From Gemmatimonas phototrophica (GTDB lineage Bacteria; Gemmatimonadota; Gemmatimonadetes; Gemmatimonadales; Gemmatimonadaceae): a stretch of DNA of 64,000 nucleotides. The stretch is from NCBI RefSeq assembly GCF_000695095.2, contig NZ_CP011454.1, forward strand, positions 2,728,001-2,792,000, in the 5' to 3' direction. The translations under genes were made by a program, and so were the position numbers. Position 1 is the stretch's first letter, and each line of letters starts with the position of its first letter. Positions 53,774 to 61,213 of this stretch are shown here, in pieces. Under the pieces are notes generated by a model, which searched no databases, was not told the origin of the DNA, and saw only the letters and a program-made list of their open reading frames with translations.

Positions 53774-55195
53774 TCAGAACCCGGCGACGTTGAGACGGCC
53801 GCCGGTGACCACCTTTCCGGCAAGGGACGGGGTCGACGCAGCGCTGCTCATAATGGCGGTCTTGATCTGCGCCGCCGAAGCGCCGGGGTTGAGGCTCGCG
53901 TAGAGCGCCGCGGCACCACTCACATGCGGCGTGGCCATGGACGTGCCATTGTAGCTCGCGTAGCCACTGGTGACCGGCCCATTCTTTCTCGTCTGCCGCG
54001 GAACCGTGCTCCAAATGGCGCTTCCCGGCGCACCGATGTCCACCGTAGTGGCTCCATATTGCGAAAACGAGCTCAGCGCACCGGTGCTGGTGATGGACGC
54101 CACCGCAATAATGTTGGAGCTGGTGTACCCCGACGGATACGAGGCCGTGGCATCGTTGTTGGTGCCGCTGTTACCGGCGGCAGCAATAAACAGGATGCCG
54201 GCCGTGTTCGCGCGATCGATGGCGTCCTTCAGCGCCTGCGAGAACCCGCCGCCGCCCCAGGAGTTATTGGTCGCGACAATGTTCAGGCCCTTGCCCTTCA
54301 AATTGGTGAAATAATCCACCGCCTTGATGGCATTGGCCGTCGTACCGCCCCGACTGCCGAGAAACTTGGCACTCAGCATCTTCACGTTCCACACCACACC
54401 AGCCACACCTTTTCCATTGCCACCAACGGCGCCAATGGTGCCAGCCACGTGCGTACCGTGGTCGTCGGCCACGCCATCGAAGACGGTGTTGTTGTTGCCG
54501 GCGAAGTCCCAGCCATAGACATCATCGACCAAGCCATTGCCGTCGTTGTCTATACCGTCGCCTTCCACTTCACCCGGATTCACACCGGCGTTGGGTGCCA
54601 AGTCTTCGTGCGTGTACATGTAGCCTTCATCGATGATGCCGATGTACACGCTATTGCTACCGGTCTTCCCCGCCGCCCATGCTGTGGCCGCTCCGGTACC
54701 ATACAGATTGGCCGGACTGGTTGACGCGCCGTACATCCCCCACAACGACCCATTCGTGAAGTACGTGTCGTTCGACGTCGCCTGATGCTGATAAATCCAG
54801 TTGGGCTCCGCAAACTCCACATCGGGATCGGCTTGCAGCGCCGCAATCGCACGAGAAAGGTCGCCGTTCACTTTGATGCGGGTGACACCCACCCGACGTC
54901 CGCGTGAGCGCATGGCCCCGGTGAGAATTTCTTCCGACACCTGCCCGCCCACCCGGCCCAGCGCCCGACCACGGCCCGTGGCCGTGATGCCTTCCTTGAA
55001 CTGCACCAGCAACTCACCGGCCACGAACTCCGGTGGCCCCGCCTGAACGGCCGCCATGGCATCGGCGGCACTCATGAAGGCGGCTTCACTTTCTGGGGCG
55101 GTCAAACTTTGCTCGGGAGAGCAGGCGGCGGCAAAGGCCAGCGAAGCGGCAGCGGTCAGGCGGGAGAGACGTTGAGCGGTGGGGCGCACGGTCAC
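53774..55195 (-). CDS. Subtilase (S8) peptidase, exported lipoprotein
   Basis: A 473-residue subtilisin-family serine peptidase. The N-terminal lipoprotein signal (LTAAASLAFAAACSPEQ) is followed by a prodomain of about 110 residues (GELLVQFKEGITATGRGRAL and EFAEPNWIYQHQ), resembling the fervidolysin-type inhibitor. Catalytic residues are D189 in IGIIDEGYMY (where Thr-Gly is usual after Asp), H246 in DDHGTHVAGT and S419 in NGTSMATPHVSG; the oxyanion Asn lies in ATNNSWGG. The GTG at 55195 is chosen because GGAG lies 6 bases before it; an ATG at 55228 is an alternative. It follows the SARP gene by 152 bases on the same strand and could process the nearby peptides; that is conjecture. Confidence 0.88.
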   Translation of the reverse strand: MTVRPTAQRLSRLTAAASLAFAAACSPEQSLTAPESEAAFMSAADAMAAVQAGPPEFVAGELLVQFKEGITATGRGRALGRVGGQVSEEILTGAMRSRGRRVGVTRIKVNGDLSRAIAALQADPDVEFAEPNWIYQHQATSNDTYFTNGSLWGMYGASTSPANLYGTGAATAWAAGKTGSNSVYIGIIDEGYMYTHEDLAPNAGVNPGEVEGDGIDNDGNGLVDDVYGWDFAGNNNTVFDGVADDHGTHVAGTIGAVGGNGKGVAGVVWNVKMLSAKFLGSRGGTTANAIKAVDYFTNLKGKGLNIVATNNSWGGGGFSQALKDAIDRANTAGILFIAAAGNSGTNNDATASYPSGYTSSNIIAVASITSTGALSSFSQYGATTVDIGAPGSAIWSTVPRQTRKNGPVTSGYASYNGTSMATPHVSGAAALYASLNPGASAAQIKTAIMSSAASTPSLAGKVVTGGRLNVAGF

Positions 55196-55263
55196 AGGTG
55201 ACTCCGGTAGAGGCGGGACACAACGCATCAGCGGGGGATTACCCGCACGGTTGCTGTGCTACA

Positions 55264-55279
55264 ATGTGAACGCGTCACC
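55264..55279. promoter_or_regulatory. Inverted-repeat site upstream of subtilase gene
   Basis: ATGTGAACGCGTCACC, 69 bases before the GTG start of the subtilase (36 before the alternative ATG). It matches the site at 47829-47844 in 15 of 16 positions. Arms GTGA/TCAC flank CGCG. It is a candidate operator shared by two exported-peptidase genes. Confidence 0.45.
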
Positions 55280-55347
55280 ATGTCGTCAAGTCACACTGGT
55301 GGCCTACGTGAGGCTCAGGGGCCAAGCCCGCCGCGGCCCACGACCGG

Positions 55348-57357
55348 CTACGTACCCACAGCCTCCGGGTGCGTCATCGCCAACACCCGTCGAAGTTCAT
55401 CGCGCACCAACGGACTGCCACTCTGCCGCAGGTACTCGACCAGCACCGGAGAGGCACAGCGAAAGCCGCCATCCTGCTCCATGGCCAGCCCAAGTTCCAC
55501 CAGACGTTGCCCCAATACGCCAGCCCGCAACCTTGAGATTCCGTGGAGGTGCGACAGCCGGTCAAGCGAAACCGCCGGGCGCGCACGCCATTCAGCCAAC
55601 GGCACGGGGTGCCCCTGCTCCATATCGAGCGCCAATGATAACAGCACGGTGCGCGCCACATCGTCCAGCGACTCTACATGCTGCTGTGCCCGCGCCGCCA
55701 ACGGCGCAATACATGGCGCGGCCAATGAATGCGTCTGCCACTCGGTCGATATCGCCCCCCAGCGTTGCTGCATCAGTTGCAACGACGCCTGCACATACCC
55801 CGGCACGCCGTGCGACCCGTGATGGATACACTCGGCAACCGCGCGCCACCCCGAGGGCACACGAGAGAGTTCCACCAGCATGCGCTCAACGCCTTCGATC
55901 GACAACGGCGCCAGTTCCACTCGTCGACTCGATCGCGCAAAATCGGCCCACGCAGGGTTGTTGCGCTCTTGCCCAAGGTCATCCGCCCCGGTGAGTAGCC
56001 AAAGGATTGGCGCCTCAGTGGTCCGCATCGCCACTGCCTGCAATACGTTGGCGCTTTCGCGGTCATACCACATGGCGTCATCGAGCGCCACCACCGCCAC
56101 GGTGTCTTCACAGATCGCGAAGAGTGCCTGCGCGAGTGCCTCCTGCAGTCGAATGGAGAACGTGGCATCTGAGGGTGGTAGTGCCATGGCGCTTCGCCGC
56201 AAAGCCGGGAATCGCTCCTCCAACGCCGGCACGAGCGTCCGCAACGTCTGCAGGTGTGTTTCGTGCACGCCGCCCAGAGCGGCGAGGTCCACCATCTGTT
56301 GAATCAGCGCTGCGGCGGCACCATACGGCATCACCGGGGCATGGGGTGGCGATGCCGCCGCTATCACGGTCGCGCCACGCATCGCGCACATGGCCGCGAC
56401 ATCCTGAAGTAAGCGCGTGCGCCCTGCCCCGAGTCGCCCTTCGAGTGTCACGCCACTTGCACGGCCACTCTGTGTCACGTCATCAAACGCCGCACCGAGG
56501 GTCGTCCACGGCACATCCCGTTCACAGAGACTGGCCAACAGCGAACGGGGAGGGTCAACCTGTACCTTGGCCGTCCCGGCGGCTGGCACGGCAACGGCGC
56601 CGTGGACGGGAGTGACCCAACGCACCGCGCGCAGACGCTGCATGGCGTTCCGAATACGATCACCTTCTGTGTCGGTTGCCCTTCCCTCCTCCGCCAAACG
56701 TCGAAGGGCCTGGTCGCCAAGCGTGTGGACACGCGCGTCGTCATGCAGCAGTACCGCGGCGTCAATGGCCTGGCAGGCCGCGTCCACCGACTCCGGCACG
56801 ATGTCCAGCCAGCGCTCGGCAGCCGCCAGCGCGGACGCATAGTCGCGACGGGCCGTGGCCTCTTGCACGGCGCGCGCCAACGACGCCTGTGCCAACCGCA
56901 CCAGACGCGCCCTGGTACGGTCCCCCCAGTGCAGAAACTCCGGGGCATCCTCGGCGGTCACGTCCTCCAGGAATCGGTGCACATCCGTTTCACACGCCTC
57001 TCGCGGTTGCCTCTCGTGGAGGGCAAGGAACTGCAGCACGTCGCAGCGGCAGGCAGAGGCGAACGGCTCACGCTGCAACGACACCATCGTGCGATCGGAC
57101 CGCAGCGCCTCCCCACACACGTCTCGCAGCTTGCTGAGCGCCTGCCGCAAAGACATTGCCGCGTGCGCCTCATCGCTGTCGGCCCAGAGCAGCGTGGCAA
57201 GGTGCGCCCGCGAATGTGGACCGGGTTCAACGGCCAGGTAGGCCAGCAGGGCGGCGGCTTTCCGCGGTAACGGCACCCGCTGACGTTCGCCATCCCGCAG
57301 CGAAAGTCCGCCACACAATTGCAGGGAAAGCCCCGTGCGGGCATCAGCCAGCGGCAT
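55348..57357 (-). CDS. SARP/BTAD-type transcription regulator with degenerate ATPase
   Basis: A 669-residue regulator. Residues about 10-100 form an OmpR-like winged helix (LPRKAAALLAYLAVEPGPHS, RAHLATLLWADSDEAHAAMS), followed by a BTAD-like helical domain to about residue 250 (CDVLQFLALHERQPREACET). This is the SARP architecture. The remainder is an AAA/STAND-like segment; the phosphate-loop region reads GRLGAGRTRLLQ, with Arg replacing the Walker A Lys, so ATP binding may be lost. Walker B-like VVALDDAMWYD follows. The gene diverges from the peptide genes across 197 bases that hold three CTTTCAC repeats. The start ATG 57357 is the first in frame. It most likely activates the peptide and export operon. 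Confidence 0.83.
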   Translation of the reverse strand: MPLADARTGLSLQLCGGLSLRDGERQRVPLPRKAAALLAYLAVEPGPHSRAHLATLLWADSDEAHAAMSLRQALSKLRDVCGEALRSDRTMVSLQREPFASACRCDVLQFLALHERQPREACETDVHRFLEDVTAEDAPEFLHWGDRTRARLVRLAQASLARAVQEATARRDYASALAAAERWLDIVPESVDAACQAIDAAVLLHDDARVHTLGDQALRRLAEEGRATDTEGDRIRNAMQRLRAVRWVTPVHGAVAVPAAGTAKVQVDPPRSLLASLCERDVPWTTLGAAFDDVTQSGRASGVTLEGRLGAGRTRLLQDVAAMCAMRGATVIAAASPPHAPVMPYGAAAALIQQMVDLAALGGVHETHLQTLRTLVPALEERFPALRRSAMALPPSDATFSIRLQEALAQALFAICEDTVAVVALDDAMWYDRESANVLQAVAMRTTEAPILWLLTGADDLGQERNNPAWADFARSSRRVELAPLSIEGVERMLVELSRVPSGWRAVAECIHHGSHGVPGYVQASLQLMQQRWGAISTEWQTHSLAAPCIAPLAARAQQHVESLDDVARTVLLSLALDMEQGHPVPLAEWRARPAVSLDRLSHLHGISRLRAGVLGQRLVELGLAMEQDGGFRCASPVLVEYLRQSGSPLVRDELRRVLAMTHPEAVGT

Positions 57358-57445
57358 GCATTACGCCATTTGCGCAGGAGAGTCGAGCCCATCCGGTGAA
57401 CGCCCTAATGTCCTTCCCGTACGGCCGAAGGGCCAGTGAGGACCC

Positions 57446-57499
57446 TTTCACGGAAGCCCCGGGGGCTTTCACGATGCTTTCACACCCCTCCCGTAAGCT
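57446..57499 (+). promoter_or_regulatory. Candidate SARP operator and promoter for peptide genes
   Basis: Three direct repeats, TTTCACG at 57446, TTTCACG at 57467 and TTTCACA at 57478, each preceded by C. The last two start 11 bases apart (heptamer, 4 bases, heptamer), the spacing known for SARP regulators; the first is 21 bases away, about two helical turns. A weak -10-like TAAGCT begins 9 bases after the last repeat, near the 8-base distance known for SARP sites. The start of peptide 1 is 55 bases on. Confidence 0.6.
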
Positions 57500-57554
57500 C
57501 TCCCCAGGTCCGCGGCGAACGCCGTCCCTCCCCACCCTGTTCTGGAGAACGACC

Positions 57555-57719
57555 ATGAGCACCGAATCGAAGAAGGACAAGAACTTCCTCCGCATCGAAC
57601 TCACGCCGGCCCAGCAGGAACAGGTCATGAACGAGACCGGCAAGGCGGCCGACGCCATTGAATTGACCACGTCCGAGCTGGAAGAGCGCGTGGCGCCGCG
57701 CCGCATGATCGACGCCTGA
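57555..57719 (+). CDS. Small peptide 1, candidate RiPP-like precursor
   Basis: A 54-residue peptide of unrecognised family. It opens MSTESKKDKNFL, continues with IELTPAQQEQVMNETGK, ADAIELTTSELEERVAPR and ends RMIDA. There is no signal peptide, no Cys and no membrane segment; the body is predicted as two acidic helices. Peptides 2 and 3 share the body and differ in the tail. GGAG lies before the ATG at ribosome-binding distance, and 55 codons are free of the GC-skew artefacts seen in shadow frames. It is first in the row facing away from the SARP gene. Precursor function is inferred from paralogy, the variable tail and neighbouring export genes. A regulatory protein or antitoxin is an alternative. 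Confidence 0.75.
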   Translation: MSTESKKDKNFLRIELTPAQQEQVMNETGKAADAIELTTSELEERVAPRRMIDA

Positions 57720-57764
57720 TTCTCTGTCACCCGCGTTCTCACCCTCCTTTCAGAGGCAACTCCA

Positions 57765-57926
57765 ATGAGCACCGAATCCAGCAAGGACAAGCGCGTCGTC
57801 AGCATCGAGTTGACCCCCACGCAGCAGGAACAGGTCTTCAAGGAAATTGGCAAGTCGGCCGACAGCATTGAAATGTCGCCGGCCGAGCTGGAAGAGCGGA
57901 TCGCACCGCGGCGCTTCCAGCCCTGA
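57765..57926 (+). CDS. Small peptide 2, paralogue of peptide 1
   Basis: A 53-residue paralogue, 45 bases after peptide 1 and probably on the same transcript. It begins MSTESSKDKRVV, shares IELTPTQQEQV, GK, IE, ELEERIAPR, and ends RFQP. The first five residues and the spacing of conserved blocks are identical to peptide 1, indicating duplication. AGAGG lies 9 bases before the ATG. The tail after APR is four residues. A hairpin with a T-rich flank follows, so transcription may often stop here. Confidence 0.75.
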   Translation: MSTESSKDKRVVSIELTPTQQEQVFKEIGKSADSIEMSPAELEERIAPRRFQP

Positions 57927-57951
57927 AAGCAGCAAGACATTGGGCTAGGTA

Positions 57952-57987
57952 ACAGGCCGGCGAGCTATCGCCGGCCTGTCGTCTTTT
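57952..57987 (+). terminator. Intrinsic terminator after peptide 2
   Basis: ACAGGCCGGCGA, loop GCTA, TCGCCGGCCTGT, then CGTCTTTTATGG. The 12-base stem is perfect. Position between peptide 2 and peptide 3 would give more messenger for peptides 1 and 2 than for peptide 3 and the export genes, unless peptide 3 has its own promoter in the 136 bases that follow. Confidence 0.8.
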
Positions 57988-58122
57988 ATGGTGACAATCC
58001 GATCTCCTGTTGGAAGGAATAGCCCCAATGGTCTTTCCTGTCGCCGGCATGAGCCGAAAGAGGGACGCGTGCGGCCTTCCCTCGTGCAGGCAATCGACAT
58101 CCACCCAGAGCGGAGAATGACC

Positions 58123-58284
58123 ATGAGCACGCCCAGCGAGAAGGAAAAGTCGGTCCCCATCGAACTGACCCCGGAGCAGGAGGAGCAGGTCATGAGCAGC
58201 ACGGGCAAGGCGCCAGAAGCCATTGAGCTGTCGAGCACCGAGCTTGAAGAGCGAATCGCCCCGCGTATCCGCCTGCGCCCGTAA
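58123..58284 (+). CDS. Small peptide 3, paralogue of peptides 1 and 2
   Basis: A 53-residue paralogue: MSTPSEKEKSVP, then IELTPEQEEQVMSSTGK, IELSSTELEERIAPR, ending IRLRP. It is more divergent than the first two but keeps all conserved blocks. GGAG lies 7 bases before ATG 58123, favouring it over an in-frame ATG at 58117. It precedes the GAF-HlyD gene by 101 bases, with a perfect hairpin between. The tail after APR is IRLRP. Its position next to the export operon makes it the likeliest cotranscribed member. Confidence 0.75.
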   Translation: MSTPSEKEKSVPIELTPEQEEQVMSSTGKAPEAIELSSTELEERIAPRIRLRP

Positions 58285-58299
58285 CGCTTTCTTCATGTT

Positions 58300-58341
58300 G
58301 TTCACGCGCCGCCCGGGCTATCGTCGGGGCGGCGCGTGAAC
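58300..58341 (+). terminator. Perfect hairpin between peptide 3 and export operon
   Basis: GTTCACGCGCCGCCC with its exact reverse complement, a 15-base stem and a 12-base loop. It lies 15 bases after the peptide 3 stop and 44 before the GAF-HlyD start. No T-run follows, so it may be an attenuator, a messenger-stabilising structure or a weak terminator. Confidence 0.65.
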
Positions 58342-58385
58342 ATATTGGCGCGTATGCTCTGCTTCATTTGTCCCCCGCCTCATCC

Positions 58386-60230
58386 ATGACGAGCAGCGCC
58401 CGCCCAACCGCCTACGACGACGTCCACGACGCCACCCTGGCATTCCTCGGCGCACGTGAACCGGTTGCCCTGTGGCAGGCACTCCTCGGACACGCGATCG
58501 CGGCACTGGACGGCTACGGCGGGTCATTCTGGACGCCCCATGCCGGTGGGCTCCGCCGCATCATGGTGGGCGGCGTGGACGAATTGGCCCGGGAAGTTGA
58601 GCAGCTGGAGGGAGATGATCTCCCCAGACTCTCCGAGCAGTCAACCGATTCCTATATCGTGGCGCGCGAGATCCGCGGGCCTGACAAGCGGTTGATTGGC
58701 GTCTTGCGGGTGTGTCGCCCGCGCGAGGATGGAGCCCCCGACGAGGCCGCGCTCGATACGCTCAAAGCGATGTTGACCGTGGCCGCGAATGTGGCCGGTC
58801 AGCTGCTCCGCGAACAGGACCTTCAGGCCAAGGCCCGCGATTTCACCTTGGTTGCCGAACTCAGCCGTGAAGTAACGGCCACACTCGACCTCGATCGGGT
58901 GTTGCGTGTTGTAGTCAATCTCGCGGCGCGGGCTGTCACCTTCGACCGGGGTGCGCTCGCACTGTACGAAGATGGTACGTGCGACATTCGTGCGGTCTCC
59001 GGCGCCGACAAGGTGGACCCGGAGGATCCCAAGCTGCGCGACCTCGCTGAACGCGCCGCGTGGGCCGCTGGCCGGGGTGAAGGGCTCTACGTTTCCGACC
59101 GCGACGATCCGGGGTCAGACGCCGAACGCGTCTTCCTCCAATTCTTCTCGGCGGATCTCGAAGCGGACGATACCCGCAGCGGGCTCTATCTCCCGTTGCG
59201 TGATGAAGAAGGAATTGTGGGCGTGCTGGTCCTGGAAGCGCAGCGGGCGGAATTCGCCACCGATCATCAACGCGACGTGGCCGAAATTCTCGCCAATCAG
59301 GCCACGGTGGCCATCCGTAATGCGCGCCTGTACTCGCAGGTCCCGCTGGTCGATATGCTGGGGGCTATTGGCGAGCGCCGGAAAGCATTCAAGGCCATCC
59401 CGAAGCGCACCAAGCGTCTGGCCGCTGCGGCGGCGGTGCTCGGGCTCCTGATGTTGACGCTTGTGCAGTGGCCGCTGCGTGTTGACGGCCACGACGCCGT
59501 GCTGCTGCCGGCAGAACGCACCATCGTGCGCGCCATGCTTGACGGGCAGATTGAACAGGTCCTCGTTCGCAGCGGGCAGCAGGTCGCGCAAGGCGAGCCG
59601 CTCTTCCGATTACGGAGTCTCGATCGCGCCGGTGCCCGTGACGCCGTGCTGGCCGATGTTGAGGCAGCAGAGCGTGAGGCCGCACTGGCTGCGAGCCTCG
59701 GCGATGCCGTCAACGAGCGACTGGCCAGGCTCCGCGCGCAGTCGGCGCGTCAACGGGCTGAGCAACTTACCGCCGAGGTACGTGCCACGGTCATTCGAGC
59801 CCCGACCGCCGGTGTTGTGCTCACGGAGCGACTCGATGAACTGCTCGAGACCCGCGCGCTCGCCGGGGCGCCGTTGCTGACGCTCGGTCGCGTGGATTCG
59901 CTCGAGGTCACCTTTACGGTGCCGCAGCGCGAAGTGACTCGATTGGCCGCAGAGCAGCGCATCCGCCTCCGCACCGAGGCGGTCCCGCAGCGAACGTTTG
60001 AAGGGCGAGTCATTAGCATCGCGCCGTTGCCCACCTTGCTGGCCGATACCGTCACGGCGGCGTCGGCCACGTTTCCGGTGCGTGCCCTGGTGGCCAATGA
60101 TGATGCCCTGCTGCGCCCTGGCATGACGCCGTACGTTCGCGTCCTCACCGATCGCGCGTCACTCGCGGAACGCTTGCTGCGCCGCCCGTGGCGGGCCGCG
60201 CGTCTCCTCTTCTGGAAGCTCACGGCATGA
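58386..60230 (+). CDS. GAF domain-HlyD membrane fusion protein
   Basis: A 614-residue fusion. Residues about 10-145 and 155-325 form one divergent and one clear GAF-like domain (RDFTLVAELSREVTATLDLD, ALALYEDGTCDIRAVSGADK, RSGLYLPLRDEEGIVGVLVL). A helical linker and a membrane segment follow near residue 345 (LAAAAAVLGLLMLTLVQWPL). Then comes a HlyD/RND-adaptor domain: DGQIEQVLVRSGQQVAQGEP (lipoyl half), a short helical hairpin, VIRAPTAGVV (second half) and a beta-barrel part. The topology puts the GAF domains in the cytoplasm and the adaptor in the periplasm. Start ATG 58386 is used; a TTG at 58368 is in frame. Its stop overlaps the next gene (ATGA). No ABC ATPase is present. Confidence 0.83.
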   Translation: MTSSARPTAYDDVHDATLAFLGAREPVALWQALLGHAIAALDGYGGSFWTPHAGGLRRIMVGGVDELAREVEQLEGDDLPRLSEQSTDSYIVAREIRGPDKRLIGVLRVCRPREDGAPDEAALDTLKAMLTVAANVAGQLLREQDLQAKARDFTLVAELSREVTATLDLDRVLRVVVNLAARAVTFDRGALALYEDGTCDIRAVSGADKVDPEDPKLRDLAERAAWAAGRGEGLYVSDRDDPGSDAERVFLQFFSADLEADDTRSGLYLPLRDEEGIVGVLVLEAQRAEFATDHQRDVAEILANQATVAIRNARLYSQVPLVDMLGAIGERRKAFKAIPKRTKRLAAAAAVLGLLMLTLVQWPLRVDGHDAVLLPAERTIVRAMLDGQIEQVLVRSGQQVAQGEPLFRLRSLDRAGARDAVLADVEAAEREAALAASLGDAVNERLARLRAQSARQRAEQLTAEVRATVIRAPTAGVVLTERLDELLETRALAGAPLLTLGRVDSLEVTFTVPQREVTRLAAEQRIRLRTEAVPQRTFEGRVISIAPLPTLLADTVTAASATFPVRALVANDDALLRPGMTPYVRVLTDRASLAERLLRRPWRAARLLFWKLTA

Positions 60231-61213
60231 CCCGCGTCAATCTTCCACCGGCAACAGCACTGCTCATCGCACTGCTCACCGGCACCGCCTGTTCGGGCAC
60301 GCCAGACGCCAAGGCCGCCCAACAACGCGCATCGGGAACGAGCACGACCGGCCGCTTTGCTGCGGTAGAGTCCACCACAGTCAGCGAACCACTACGCCTG
60401 CCGTCACAGCTGTATGTGGAGCGAGACGCCGTGTTGTCCACACGTACCGATGGCGTACTGCGTGCGCTCACGGTGAATCTGGGCGCCAGTGTTCGCGCCG
60501 GACAGATAATGGGCAGCGTAGATGACGAGGCGCAGCGATTGGCGCAGGCGCGGGCGACCGTGGCGCTGGACCGGGCCACCAAACTCGCCTGGCGCGCCCG
60601 CGAGATGCGCACGAGCCAGAATATCCCCGAATCGGAAGCTGAGGACGCAGAGTTCGCCCTGCGCGAAGCCGACGTTGCCAAGCGTGAAGCCGACCTGGCA
60701 CTGGAGCGCACGGCCATCAAAGCGCCTTTCGATGGCGTGGTGAGTGCGCGCTACGTACAGCCCGGGCGTCTGTTGGCCGCCAATGATACCGTACTCCGTA
60801 TTACTGCACGCGGCCCCTATCTCGCGCGCGTGCGAATCCCGGAGCACGATGCCGATGGCCTGAAGTTGGGGCGTGTGCTGGGGGTCCAGGTGGGTGAGCA
60901 GACTCGGGGTCGCGGACGTGTGGTACGCATCGCCCCCGACATCGACGCGGCCAGTGGCACGCGCGAAGTGATTGTCGAAGTGGACGCGCGCGGCACCGCG
61001 CTCATGTCCGGGCGCGCGGTGGTCGTGGAGTTGCCGCGGGCCTCTCGCCCAGTGCTCACCGTTCCCGCCGCGGCCATCAGTGCGGATGGGTATGTCGTCG
61101 TACAGCAGGACGGACGCGCCGTGATGCGACCGATTGTTGCCGGAAACCGGTTTGATGATCGGGTAGAGGTCCGCGCCGGCCTCGTAGCCGGGGAGCGCGT
61201 GCGCCTCCCATGA
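60227..61213 (+). CDS. HlyD/RND-type periplasmic adaptor
   Basis: A 328-residue periplasmic adaptor. The N-terminus (PATALLIALLTGTACSGTPD) looks like a lipoprotein signal with a weak lipobox before Cys. DGVLRALTVNLGASVRAGQI is the first lipoyl half; a 70-residue helical hairpin (ARATVALDRATKLAWRAREM onward) follows, then AIKAPFDGVVSARYVQPGRL as second half. Beta-barrel and membrane-proximal segments close the protein (PAAAISADGYVVVQQDGRAV). It is the RND adaptor type, but no RND pump gene is near. It overlaps both neighbours by 4 bases. Confidence 0.87.
   Translation: MTRVNLPPATALLIALLTGTACSGTPDAKAAQQRASGTSTTGRFAAVESTTVSEPLRLPSQLYVERDAVLSTRTDGVLRALTVNLGASVRAGQIMGSVDDEAQRLAQARATVALDRATKLAWRAREMRTSQNIPESEAEDAEFALREADVAKREADLALERTAIKAPFDGVVSARYVQPGRLLAANDTVLRITARGPYLARVRIPEHDADGLKLGRVLGVQVGEQTRGRGRVVRIAPDIDAASGTREVIVEVDARGTALMSGRAVVVELPRASRPVLTVPAAAISADGYVVVQQDGRAVMRPIVAGNRFDDRVEVRAGLVAGERVRLP

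Noticed and set aside
58386-61213. An RND multidrug efflux pump, from the HlyD adaptors
   Set aside because: No inner-membrane RND pump and no TolC-like gene are present in the window; the adaptors overlap the M50 fusion gene instead.
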